Positions 54,016 to 62,241 of a stretch of 64,000 bases of DNA are shown here, piece by piece. The translations under genes and the position numbers were made by a program. The stretch lies in assembly GCF_008843145.1 (NCBI RefSeq), contig NZ_CP030265.1, forward strand, positions 3,086,001 to 3,150,000, given 5' to 3'. Source of the DNA: Skermanella pratensis. GTDB lineage: Bacteria; Pseudomonadota; Alphaproteobacteria; Azospirillales; Azospirillaceae. Under the pieces are notes generated by a model. It ran no database searches, was not told the DNA's origin, and saw only the letters and a list, made by a program, of their open reading frames with translations. The stretch's first letter is position 1, and every line of letters starts with the position of its first letter.

Positions 54016-55262
54016 GACGCGGCCCGCTGTTTGGCGCCGGCGGCGACCGGGGCACGGCGCGCGGTACCCTGCGGCGCGATCCCCGCTTCCTGGAAGAACA
54101 GGCGGATGTTGCGGCAGGCCTGCCGGATACGGTGCTGGTTCTCGACCAGCGCCAGGCGGACATGGCCGTCGCCGTACTCGCCGAAGCCGATGCCGGGCGC
54201 CACCGCGACCTTTGCCTCCTGGAGCAGCAGCTTGCTGAACTCCAAGCTGCCCAGGTGGGCGAACTGGGCCGGGATCGGCGCCCAGGCGAACATGCTGGCC
54301 GGCGGGCTGGGCACCTGCCACCCCGCCGCGGCGAGCCCCTCGATCAGGACGTCGCGGCGGGCCTTGTAGATCGCCCGCGCCTCGGCGACGCAGTCCTGCG
54401 GACCGTTGAGCGCGGCGGCGGCGGCGACCTGGATCGGCGTGAAGGCGCCGTAGTCCAGGTAGGACTTGATGCGCGCCAGGGCCGTGATCAGCTTCTTGTT
54501 GCCGGTGGCGAAGCCGATGCGCCAGCCCGGCATGGAATAGGTCTTGCTCATCGACGTGAACTCGACCGCGATCTCCCGCGCCTCCGGGATCTCCAGGATC
54601 GACGGCGGCGGCACGTCGTCGAAATAGATCTCCGAATAGGCCAGGTCGGACAGGATGTAGATCCCGTGCTTCAGGCAGAACTCCACGATCGGCCGGTAGA
54701 AGTCCAAGTCGACCACCTCCGCCGTCGGGTTCGACGGATAGTTCAGCACGACCGCCAGCGGCTTGGGCACGCTGTGCTTCACCGCGCGCTCCAGCGACTC
54801 CATGAAGCTGTAGCCCTGCCCGATCGGCAGGTGGCGGATCGCGGCGCCGGCCAGGATGAAGCCGAAGGGATGGATCGGATAGCTGGGATTGGGCACCAGC
54901 ATGATGTCGCCCGGGCTGGTGATCGCCTGCGCCAGGTTGGCCAGCCCCTCCTTCGATCCGATCGTGACGATCGCCTCGCTCTCCGGATCGAGCGTCACGT
55001 TGAAGCGCTTCTTGTAGTAGGAGCAGATCGCCCGCCGCAGGCCGGGGATGCCCCGCGAGTTGGAATAGCGGTGGGTCTTCGGGTCCTGGACCGCCTCGAT
55101 CAGCTTTTCCACGATGTGCGGCGGGGTCGGCAGATCCGGGTTGCCCATTCCGAAATCGATGATGTCCTCGCCTGCGGCCCGGGCTCGCGCCTTCATGGCG
55201 TTCACTTCCGCGAACACGTACGGCGGTAATCTCTTGATCCGGTGGAATTCGCTATCCGTCAT
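54012..55262 (-). CDS. Class I/II aminotransferase, AlaC-like
   Basis: From the ATG at 55262 (MTDSEFHRIKRLPPYVFAEV) this 416-residue PLP enzyme shows GEDIIDFGMGNPDLPTPPHI, VLNYPSNPTAEVV, ILSDLAYSEIYFD, Schiff-base Lys in FTSMSKTYSMPGWRIGF and the late Arg in GHVRLALVENQHR. This matches alanine/glutamate-pyruvate aminotransferases related to LL-diaminopimelate aminotransferase, often found upstream of hom. It could supply alanine or act in methionine and lysine precursor exchange. The stop overlaps the hom GTG. Confidence 0.9.
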   Translation of the reverse strand: MTDSEFHRIKRLPPYVFAEVNAMKARARAAGEDIIDFGMGNPDLPTPPHIVEKLIEAVQDPKTHRYSNSRGIPGLRRAICSYYKKRFNVTLDPESEAIVTIGSKEGLANLAQAITSPGDIMLVPNPSYPIHPFGFILAGAAIRHLPIGQGYSFMESLERAVKHSVPKPLAVVLNYPSNPTAEVVDLDFYRPIVEFCLKHGIYILSDLAYSEIYFDDVPPPSILEIPEAREIAVEFTSMSKTYSMPGWRIGFATGNKKLITALARIKSYLDYGAFTPIQVAAAAALNGPQDCVAEARAIYKARRDVLIEGLAAAGWQVPSPPASMFAWAPIPAQFAHLGSLEFSKLLLQEAKVAVAPGIGFGEYGDGHVRLALVENQHRIRQACRNIRLFFQEAGIAPQGTARRAPVAAGAKQRAAS

Positions 55263-55443
55263 GGGTGCCCCGAAAACCTGGAGATACGGGCGCCTTAAAA
55301 ATGCGCTCCGCCCGATCCGGCCGCGGCATTTCAGCCGGACCGGAGCGGGGAGCCAGTATGTACCGCCCCGCCGCTCCGGAATCGAGATTTTTCGGCGGCT
55401 GCATCGCCCCAAAAGATACGGGTGGGCGATGCCGCGCCGAAGT

Positions 55444-55896
55444 TCACGGAGCCGTGGGCGGAGCCTGCGGGATCTGGATGGCGCTGACCGGCGGCGGAAC
55501 CTCGCCGCCCATCGCGGGAAGCGTCGGCGGCGCCTGACGCGCGGGGGCGACCGGCGCCCGGGCGTCCAGTTCGGCGCCCGACGCCACGTCCTCGCCCCGC
55601 TCGACCTTGAGCCTGTCCATCAGGGCCTGCCGTTCCGCCGGCTTGCTGAAGGCTGTCGGCCGGGGCGGCACGCTCGCCAGGTTCGGCCAGGTCTTGTCCT
55701 CGTCGGTCGCGCGCCGGATCAGCCCCTGCTCCGCCCCCTCGGGCGGCAGGCCGGAACCGCCGCCCAGCAGGTCGAGCACAGGGTTGTTGGCGCACCCCGC
55801 CGTACCGGCCACCAGGGCCGCGGCGGCCAGGAGGCGCCGGGCGAACGGCCAGAACGGGCGATGGTGCCGGTGCGGTTTGAGGCTTGGGCCGATCAT
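55444..55896 (-). CDS. Putative lipoprotein of unknown function
   Basis: The 150-residue protein has a basic N-terminus with several His, a hydrophobic segment and the lipobox-like LVAGTAGC, giving a mature N-terminal Cys near residue 35. The mature part has WPNLASVPPRPTAFSKPAER, a segment seen in a widespread alphaproteobacterial lipoprotein family, and a Pro-rich C-terminus. The function is not known. It is 181 bases from the aminotransferase start and divergent from phaC. Confidence 0.75.
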   Translation of the reverse strand: MIGPSLKPHRHHRPFWPFARRLLAAAALVAGTAGCANNPVLDLLGGGSGLPPEGAEQGLIRRATDEDKTWPNLASVPPRPTAFSKPAERQALMDRLKVERGEDVASGAELDARAPVAPARQAPPTLPAMGGEVPPPVSAIQIPQAPPTAP

Positions 55897-56156
55897 TGCG
55901 TTGCCATTTTATATTTTCTGTCACCCATTGCCGTCATAGTCTCCCATGGCGGAGGTTTCGGCGTTCCCCGTGCGTCGTTTGGGCGCGGAAGAAACGCGCC
56001 GGAACCATACGCCGCAGTATCACGGCGCTGAAAAAATTACGCCGATGTTGTATCAAAGTGCGCGTTCCATCAAGCCCGGCATTCCGCGTTCGGCATTTCC
56101 ACAGCGAGTAGCGGCCGATCGCAAGATCATTGTAGAGTCGTAGAGGACCGAAAAAC

Positions 56157-57971
56157 ATGGCCGAAACGCATGGAGCCGAAATGCAAGGCTCCGACGTGAA
56201 GTTCCCAGATCCCGTCGAACTGAGCCGGGCGATGGCCCGGATCGCCGAGCACAGCCAGCATCTGGTGTCCGAGTTCCTGGCCCGGCAGGTCCATGACGGC
56301 AATCATGCCCCGTCGACCGATCCGCTGAACATAGGCCATGCCTTCATCGAGATGACCACGCGGATGATGGCCGACCCGGTCAAGCTGATGCAGGCCCAGA
56401 TGTCGCTGTGGCATGACTACATGACCCTGTGGCAGCGGACGACGCAGCGGTTCCTGGGGCAGGAGGCGGACCCGGTGATCCTGCCCGCCAAGGACGACCG
56501 CCGGTTCAAGGACAGCGCCTGGGACGAGAACACGCTGTTCGACTTCATCAAGCAGTCCTACCTGCTTACCGCCCGCTTCATGCAGGCGAGCGTGCGCGGC
56601 GTCGACGGGCTGGACGACAAGACGGCCATGAAGGTCGACTTCTACACCCGCCAGTTCGTCGACGCGATGGCGCCCAGCAACTTCGTCATGACCAATCCGG
56701 AGGTGCTGCGCGCCACCATGGAGTCCGGCGGCGAGAACCTGGTCAAGGGGCTGGAGCACCTGCTGGACGACCTGGAGCGCGGCAAGGGCCAGCTCAGCAT
56801 CCGGATGACCGATTACGACGCCTTCCAGGTCGGCAAGAACATCGCCTCGACCCCGGGCAAGGTCGTCTACCAGAACGACCTGATGCAGCTGATCCAGTAC
56901 AGCCCGACGACGGACCAGGTGCTGCGGCGGCCGCTGCTGATCGTCCCGCCATGGATCAACAAGTACTACATCCTCGACCTGCGCGCGAAGAACTCGTTCA
57001 TCAAGTGGGCGATCGACCAGGGGATCACCGTCTTCATGGTGTCCTGGGTCAACCCGGACGAGGAACTCGCCGCCAAGAGCTTCGAGGACTACATGGTCGA
57101 GGGGCCGCTGGCCGCCCTGGACCAGATCCAGCTCGCGACCGGCGAGGCGGAGGTCAACGCCATCGGATACTGCCTAGGCGGCACCCTGCTCGCCTCCACC
57201 CTGGCCTACATGGCGGCCAAGGGCGACGAGCGGATCACCAGCGCCACCTTCTTCACCACCATGACCGACTTCTCCGAGGCCGGCGAGCTGTCCGTGTTCA
57301 TCGATGAAGAGCAGCTCCAGATGCTCGAGGAGAAGATGAACGAGAAGGGCTACCTGGACGGCAGCACCATGGCGACCAGCTTCAACATGCTGCGCGCCAA
57401 CGACCTGATCTGGTCGTTCGTGGTCAACAACTACCTGCTGGGCAAGGACCCGTTCCCGTTCGACCTGCTGTACTGGAACTCCGATTCGACCCGCATGCCG
57501 GCGCGGATGCACAGCTTCTACCTGCGCAACATGTACCAGAAGAACCTGCTGATCCAGCCGGGCGGCATCAGCCTGAAGGGCGAGCCGATCGATCTGCGGA
57601 AGATCAAGACCCCCGTGTTCATGCTGTCCACCCGCGAGGACCATATCGCGCCGTGGAAATCGACCTATGCCGGGACGCAAACCTTCTCCGGCCCGATCAA
57701 GTTCGTCCTGTCGGCGTCCGGCCACATCGCGGGCGTGGTCAACCCGCCCGCCGCGGAGAAATATTGCTACTGGACCAACGCCAAGCTGCCCAAGGCTCCG
57801 GACGACTGGCTGGCGACCGCCAAGCAGAACCCGGGCTCCTGGTGGCCGGAATGGCAGCGCTGGCTGTCCAAGCACGGCGGCGGCAAGGCGGCGGCCCGCA
57901 TTCCCGGCACCGGCGGCCTGCCGGTGATCGAGGACGCGCCGGGGTCCTACGTCGCGGTCAGGATTACCTGA
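56157..57971 (+). CDS. phaC: Class I poly(3-hydroxyalkanoate) synthase PhaC
   Basis: PhaC polymerises 3-hydroxyacyl-CoA into storage polyester. The 604-residue protein matches class I length. It has an N-terminal PhaC_N region (DPLNIGHAFIEMTTRMMADP), then PLLIVPPWINKYYILDL, the lipase-like box with catalytic Cys in IGYCLGGTLLA near residue 339, Asp in TREDHIAPWKS and His in SASGHIAGVVNPP. GAGGA lies upstream of the ATG. No phaA, phaB or phasin gene is adjacent. A GC-rich hairpin follows the stop. Confidence 0.96.
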   Translation: MAETHGAEMQGSDVKFPDPVELSRAMARIAEHSQHLVSEFLARQVHDGNHAPSTDPLNIGHAFIEMTTRMMADPVKLMQAQMSLWHDYMTLWQRTTQRFLGQEADPVILPAKDDRRFKDSAWDENTLFDFIKQSYLLTARFMQASVRGVDGLDDKTAMKVDFYTRQFVDAMAPSNFVMTNPEVLRATMESGGENLVKGLEHLLDDLERGKGQLSIRMTDYDAFQVGKNIASTPGKVVYQNDLMQLIQYSPTTDQVLRRPLLIVPPWINKYYILDLRAKNSFIKWAIDQGITVFMVSWVNPDEELAAKSFEDYMVEGPLAALDQIQLATGEAEVNAIGYCLGGTLLASTLAYMAAKGDERITSATFFTTMTDFSEAGELSVFIDEEQLQMLEEKMNEKGYLDGSTMATSFNMLRANDLIWSFVVNNYLLGKDPFPFDLLYWNSDSTRMPARMHSFYLRNMYQKNLLIQPGGISLKGEPIDLRKIKTPVFMLSTREDHIAPWKSTYAGTQTFSGPIKFVLSASGHIAGVVNPPAAEKYCYWTNAKLPKAPDDWLATAKQNPGSWWPEWQRWLSKHGGGKAAARIPGTGGLPVIEDAPGSYVAVRIT

Positions 57972-57980
57972 TGACGAAAC

Positions 57981-58014
57981 GGGCGGCGCGGGCGCACGGT
58001 GCGCCCGGCCGCCC
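57981..58014. terminator. GC-rich hairpin between phaC and the gamma-carbonic anhydrase gene
   Basis: Nested arms, outer GGGCGGC/GCCGCCC and inner GGGCGCAC/GTGCGCCC, form a strong stem in the 51-base convergent interval. It lacks a T-run but is placed to stop transcription from both sides. Confidence 0.5.
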
Positions 58015-58022
58015 CTCGGCCG

Positions 58023-58541
58023 TCATGGCCGACGGTAGCTTGCCGCGAGGTCGACATACTGGCGTGCCGACCGCGGGAAAAAGGCGATTTCCTCCGGAGT
58101 GACGTCGCGCATGAAGCGCGCGGGCGTTCCCGCCCAGAGCTCTCCACTCCGAACCCGCTTGCCGGGAGTCAGCAGGGCACCGGCAGCCACCATGCCGCCG
58201 GTTTCCACATAGGACCCGTCCATCAAACAAGCCTTCATGCCGACGAAGCAGCCGCTTTCGAGGGTGCAGGCGTGCAGCAGGGCCATGTGGCCGATGGTAA
58301 TATCGTCGCCGACATAGGTCCCCTGCCCTCGCGACGCGACATGGATCACCACGCCGTCCTGGATGTTGGTGCGCGCCCCGATGCGGACGACATTCACGTC
58401 ACCCCGAACCACGCAGCCGAACCAGATCCCGGAATCCTCACCGATCTCGACGTCGCCGATGACCACCGCGGTATCCGCGATGAAGGCACTTTCATGAATG
58501 ACAGGTGACTTGCCGTGGTGCGGCATGATCAAGGCGGTCAT
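58023..58541 (-). CDS. Gamma-class carbonic anhydrase-like hexapeptide protein
   Basis: The 172-residue left-handed beta-helix protein has repeated hexapeptide turns (IGDVEIGEDSGIWFGCVVRG) and zinc-ligand histidines in VVIHVASR, DDITIGHMALLHACTLE. The first Arg/Gln positions of the gamma-CA/YrdA group are present (ARTNIQDG). I chose the ATG at 58541, after GAAGAG. Members of this group range from carbonic anhydrases to transferases without CA activity, so the reaction is uncertain. It is monocistronic. Confidence 0.88.
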   Translation of the reverse strand: MTALIMPHHGKSPVIHESAFIADTAVVIGDVEIGEDSGIWFGCVVRGDVNVVRIGARTNIQDGVVIHVASRGQGTYVGDDITIGHMALLHACTLESGCFVGMKACLMDGSYVETGGMVAAGALLTPGKRVRSGELWAGTPARFMRDVTPEEIAFFPRSARQYVDLAASYRRP

Positions 58542-58639
58542 GGTCTCTTCCCCAGTCGCGGTCGTCCATCGGAACGGCGACACTTAGCCAACCTGCCGGG
58601 AATAACCAAGCCCTGGATAAAGGCACACCGGTTCGCCGG

Positions 58640-59482
58640 TCAGCGGACGAACTGGCCGTAATGGTTCGCCATCATCTGGGACAGCATCTGCTGGCGGACC
58701 TTCGGGTCCCTGCTCATCAGCGCCGCCGTGGGATCGGAGGAAACCGACTGGGTCGCCGCCGAGGCCGATGACTTGCTGCCGCCCTGCATCTGCGCCCGCA
58801 GCTCGTCCAGCGGGCCGCTGTCGCCGTTGCGGAAGGCCTTGAGGGCGTCGGAGGTCTGCTGCAATTTCGTCAGCGCCGTCCGGGCTTTCTCCAGAGCGGC
58901 CGATCCGGCGCTCGATGCGTCTGCCGGCAGCTGGCCCGTGGTCGAGTACGAGCCCTTGGCCAGTCCGGATGCGACCTCTCCCGCCGACAATCCGACCGTC
59001 TTGCCCTGGTAGTCGAGTACGGTCGTGTCGGACGACGATACCTTCTTATCCCGCACGAGCCCGACCTCGATACCGATCGAGCGCACGCTGGAGGAGGATC
59101 CGTAATTGGTATTGACCGAACCGACCCGGATCTCGACGCCCTTCACGTCCTTGGAAGACGCCGCCTTGTCGATCTGCGACGACAGGGATTTCAAGGACTC
59201 CTCGGTCGCCGCGGAGCGCTGGTCCTTGTCCTTGTAGATCCCACCCAGAACGTCGTTCAGCTTGGTCCGCAACTGGTCCCGCAGGCTGTCGGCCGTACGC
59301 GGCTTGGCCTGGTCGAACTCCAGCTTGATCGCCCCCGCGGCACCACTGGACCGGGTCGTCGGCGACGCCTTCTCCGCAGCCGCCGGGGTCGCGGCCGAGT
59401 TGGTCGTCGCGGCCGATGTCTTGGCGGCGCTGGTCGCACTCGTCGTCGAATAGGCGGACAGGAAGCTGGAGATCGTCACCAC
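58640..59482 (-). CDS. Ser/Ala/Thr-rich hypothetical protein, 280 residues
   Basis: No signal peptide, but the N-terminus MVTISSFLSAYSTTSATSAA is followed by 30 residues of Ala/Thr/Ser low complexity. A central region has QLRTKLNDVLGGIYKDKDQR and a beta-like segment with GSVNTNYGSSSSVRSIGIEV. The C-terminal 60 residues are helical and end MSQMMANHYGQFVR-like. The composition recalls secreted or flagellum-associated proteins of Azospirillum relatives, but I do not recognise a family. It stands alone with 98-base and 130-base gaps. Confidence 0.6.
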   Translation of the reverse strand: MVTISSFLSAYSTTSATSAAKTSAATTNSAATPAAAEKASPTTRSSGAAGAIKLEFDQAKPRTADSLRDQLRTKLNDVLGGIYKDKDQRSAATEESLKSLSSQIDKAASSKDVKGVEIRVGSVNTNYGSSSSVRSIGIEVGLVRDKKVSSSDTTVLDYQGKTVGLSAGEVASGLAKGSYSTTGQLPADASSAGSAALEKARTALTKLQQTSDALKAFRNGDSGPLDELRAQMQGGSKSSASAATQSVSSDPTAALMSRDPKVRQQMLSQMMANHYGQFVR

Positions 59483-59612
59483 GGCTGAAACTCCTTTCTG
59501 GAGCCCTGTCTTCGGACGCCGGGACGGTATCCGGGCGGCGGAAGTTCATATACCCCTAAATCGTATCACGGGACCGTGCCGAAGGGTAGGAAAACCACCG
59601 CGGCGGTTTGTT

Positions 59613-59948
59613 CTATTTGCGCCGCCAGTCGCCCGACGCCGTCATGACATACTGCCCGCCCGGCGTCCGCTCGATCAGCTGGCGGCCGGCCACGGCCTGC
59701 ACGCTCTCGATCGACGTGCCGTTGGTCCTGGCCACTTGGCTATACCGGTCGAGCCGCTGCGCATTGACCTGGTTCACCAGGGTGCGGATGTCGGCGGGAA
59801 CCGTACCGGCGACGAAACCTATTAGGCCGTCCGGCCGCTCGCCGACGAGCCCTGCCTGCTTGGCCTGGTCCAGGGGCATCTGCGCCACCGCCGGAACCAC
59901 GGACCCCGTCCACAGAGCCAGCGCGGCCACCATCAATAAACGCCTCAT
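59613..59948 (-). CDS. ydbL: YdbL-family periplasmic protein (DUF1318)
   Basis: The 111-residue protein has a signal peptide (LLMVAALALWTGSVVPAVA-Q). It has the DUF1318 pattern PLDQAKQAGLVGERPDGLIG, VNQVNAQRLDRYSQVARTNG and SIESVQAVAGRQLIERTPGG. YdbL is the periplasmic helper of the YdbH-YnbE envelope bridge in E. coli. Its ATG overlaps the stop of ynbE (ATGA). The three genes form one operon in the order ydbH-ynbE-ydbL. Confidence 0.88.
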   Translation of the reverse strand: MRRLLMVAALALWTGSVVPAVAQMPLDQAKQAGLVGERPDGLIGFVAGTVPADIRTLVNQVNAQRLDRYSQVARTNGTSIESVQAVAGRQLIERTPGGQYVMTASGDWRRK

Positions 59949-60229
59949 TTCGTACCGCTTTCCTTTCTGCCGGCACCCTGCCCGCCGCGCCCCGGCGCGT
60001 TCCCGGAAGGCAGTCCGAAAAGCTCGGGATCGTCGGCGAAAACCTGCTCCAGGTCGCGCTCGACCTTGATGCGGATTTCCTGCTCGATGCGGATATTCAG
60101 GTTGATTTCGATCGGCTTGTCGGGAGCCTCGACCTTGACCGTGGGGCTGCAAGCCGCCAGCACCGGGACGAGACTTGCCAGCGCCGGTCCGAGAAGCAGG
60201 CGCCGACGCGCGAGCGGGATATCCATCAT
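59945..60229 (-). CDS. ynbE: YnbE-family outer-membrane lipoprotein
   Basis: A 94-residue lipoprotein: basic start, hydrophobic LLLGPALASLVPVLAAC with the lipobox Cys near residue 27. The YnbE core is PTVKVEAPDKPIEINLNIRI, then EQEIRIKVERDLEQVF. YnbE monomers stack by beta-augmentation on YdbH to reach the outer membrane in E. coli. This copy has a C-terminal Gly-rich tail of about 20 residues not present in the 61-residue E. coli form. Both ends overlap neighbours by 4 bases. Confidence 0.88.
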   Translation of the reverse strand: MMDIPLARRRLLLGPALASLVPVLAACSPTVKVEAPDKPIEINLNIRIEQEIRIKVERDLEQVFADDPELFGLPSGNAPGRGGQGAGRKESGTK

Positions 60230-62082
60230 TTGTCCTGGGCCTGGAATTCCAGGATCCGGTCGCGTACCGCTTCCGGGATCCGGTAGGTTGTGATGCCGCG
60301 CCGCAGGATCGTGTCGAGCGCGCCGTCGACATTAAGATTAAGCGCCACCGGATATCCATCATAGAAATCCGGATTGGAACCCCGGATCGCGAAACCGATC
60401 GCCATCTCTCCGCCCGCCGTTCCGTTGACCGTCAGTTCCATCGACTCGTACCGGAAGTCGGTCAGCGCCCGGAGCAGCATGTCCGTGCTGCTGCCGGGAT
60501 CGCCCTCCAGGAAGGCGGGGGGCGCCGCCGGATCATAGCGCAGGGTGCCGGGCCCCGACGTTTCCAGCTTGCCGTCCGCAACGGTCACGGAGCCCTGGCC
60601 GACCCGGACCGGCAGGCGCCCGCCGAGGAGCCCCGTCGCCGACAGCCCGTCAACCGCGGCGGCCGAGAGAAGCTTCTGAAGGTCGATCCCCGTCGCCTCC
60701 AGTTCGATCATCCGCTCCTCGCCCGCCGGACCGAAACCGCCGAGCCCCATGTCGAAGGGAACCGCCCTGACAAGCCCGCCGGCCCATTGCCATTCGGCCC
60801 GGGCGACGGATAGCCTGTCCGCCGCGATCCCGAAATCGACGACCGCATTCGTCAGCGGCAGGCCGACATCCATCAGGGCGACCGACAGCATCTGTCCCGC
60901 CGGCAGGCGAAGCGGCACCAGGCTGTCCGCAGTCAGCACCGCGTAGATACCCTGCGCCGCGACTCCGCCGGTCGCGACTGCCGCATCCTCGATCAGGATC
61001 GACGCGCTCCCCTTTCCGCTTCCCTCTCCCCAGGCGAACCGCCCGTCCAGTCCGAAGGTGCCGGTGACGGTCTCGACCAAGTCGCCCAGGAGAGGAAACA
61101 GGCCGGCGAGCCCCGGACCATCGGGCGGGAAGCGGACGGGAGGCATCTTCACCTCGGCCGATCCCGCCCCGGCCGGCATGTCCTGCTCGCCCGACAGATC
61201 GACCGCGATCATGCCGGCGGCATCGGCCAGCCGCGCATCGAAACGCACCGTCCCGAGCGGGTCCCCTTCCGCGTGGCCCTTCGCCCGGAACGGCGCCACA
61301 AGAGGCTTCGGCTGGTCATGGCGGATCGTTGCGATGGCGTAATCGGCGGTGAAGGGCTGTTTCCTTGCCGGATCGAAAGTCGCTTTGCCGGACAGGCCCT
61401 CGCCCACGACCGTCTGCCGGGGCAGCGAGATCTTTCCCTGCCGCCATGCGACGTCGAGCCCCGTGGGAGCCCCGGTCGCCGCCAGCGTCGCGTCGACCAC
61501 CAGGGCGGGGAGACGACCGGTCACCGGCATTCCCTGGACCGTCAGCCTGAGCGGCGCGGGCTTGACCGTGAACGCAAGGGCAGCGCCGTCGGCGAGGCTG
61601 TAGTCGAGGAAGGTCCTGCCGGGCACGGATTCCAGACACAGCGACTTCGGTTCGCTCACCCTCACCTGCCCGCCCGCGAGACCGCCGGCGGTTACCGTGA
61701 CGCACCCGTCGGGGACATAGCGCCACCGGCCGTCCTCCGACCGGATCGTCCCGGCGGTGCGCAGCGCAGCGTCCTTCAGGTCGATTCCGTCCGGCGCAAG
61801 ACCGGACAAGGGCATGTCCAGATCAAGCCGCCCGCCCGCTCCGGCGGCGATCGAGTAGGTCAGCTCGACCCGGCCGATCCGCCGCTCCCGCGCCGCGTCG
61901 TTCCAGATGTCGATATCGGCGCCGGACAGGTCAAGCCGGGCGACTTCTACCCGCGCGTCCGGCCAACCGGAATCCCGAAGCATCCGCTCGCCCTGCCACT
62001 CGATCAGGAACGGCAAGCCCAGCACGGCGGCTCCGGCGAGACCTGTGAATGCCAACACTGCCCATGTCCATCGACGCGCCAT
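60226..62082 (-). CDS. ydbH: YdbH-family AsmA-like intermembrane lipid-transport protein
   Basis: The 618-residue protein has an N-terminal membrane anchor (WAVLAFTGLAGAAVLGLPFL) and a long beta-rich periplasmic part ending with a YdbH-type domain: SSTDMLLRALTDFRYESMEL, NGTAGGEMAIGFAIRGSNPD and YPVALNLNVDGALDTILRRG. In E. coli YdbH joins YnbE to move phospholipids to the outer membrane, redundantly with TamB and YhdP. It is shorter than the E. coli protein (about 880 residues). It is the first gene of the operon, divergent from glpD. Confidence 0.88.
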   Translation of the reverse strand: MARRWTWAVLAFTGLAGAAVLGLPFLIEWQGERMLRDSGWPDARVEVARLDLSGADIDIWNDAARERRIGRVELTYSIAAGAGGRLDLDMPLSGLAPDGIDLKDAALRTAGTIRSEDGRWRYVPDGCVTVTAGGLAGGQVRVSEPKSLCLESVPGRTFLDYSLADGAALAFTVKPAPLRLTVQGMPVTGRLPALVVDATLAATGAPTGLDVAWRQGKISLPRQTVVGEGLSGKATFDPARKQPFTADYAIATIRHDQPKPLVAPFRAKGHAEGDPLGTVRFDARLADAAGMIAVDLSGEQDMPAGAGSAEVKMPPVRFPPDGPGLAGLFPLLGDLVETVTGTFGLDGRFAWGEGSGKGSASILIEDAAVATGGVAAQGIYAVLTADSLVPLRLPAGQMLSVALMDVGLPLTNAVVDFGIAADRLSVARAEWQWAGGLVRAVPFDMGLGGFGPAGEERMIELEATGIDLQKLLSAAAVDGLSATGLLGGRLPVRVGQGSVTVADGKLETSGPGTLRYDPAAPPAFLEGDPGSSTDMLLRALTDFRYESMELTVNGTAGGEMAIGFAIRGSNPDFYDGYPVALNLNVDGALDTILRRGITTYRIPEAVRDRILEFQAQDK

Positions 62083-62164
62083 CGCGTCCCTACCTCCCGC
62101 TTGCGAATACGGATCGCGGGACGAAACCTAGCACCCCGTCGTGTCAGAAAAAGGACATTCCGGA

Positions 62165-62182
62165 ATGTTCGTTTGCGAAAAT
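62165..62182. promoter_or_regulatory. GlpR-like operator 1 (imperfect)
   Basis: ATGTTCGTTTGCGAAAAT is an imperfect version of the GlpR (DeoR-family) operator, with matching TTCG and CGAA cores. It lies about 32 bases, or three helical turns, upstream of the perfect site and before glpD. Confidence 0.55.
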
Positions 62183-62195
62183 CAATGCTGCGCAT

Positions 62196-62215
62196 TATGT
62201 TCGTTTTCGAACATA
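62196..62215. promoter_or_regulatory. GlpR-like operator 2 (perfect palindrome)
   Basis: TATGTTCG and CGAACATA form perfect 8-base arms around TTTT. This fits the known GlpR consensus of ATGTTCG/CGAACAT arms with an AT-rich centre. It ends 26 bases before the glpD start, so a bound repressor would block transcription. No glpR gene is in the window. Confidence 0.7.
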
Positions 62216-62241
62216 GCGAGCGGGCTTTTCGGGAGATGGAG

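Noticed and set aside
61273-62241. An N-terminal extension of glpD of more than 300 codons
   Set aside because: It is antisense to ydbH and crosses the GlpR-like operators; GlpD family length and the ribosome site place the start at 62242.
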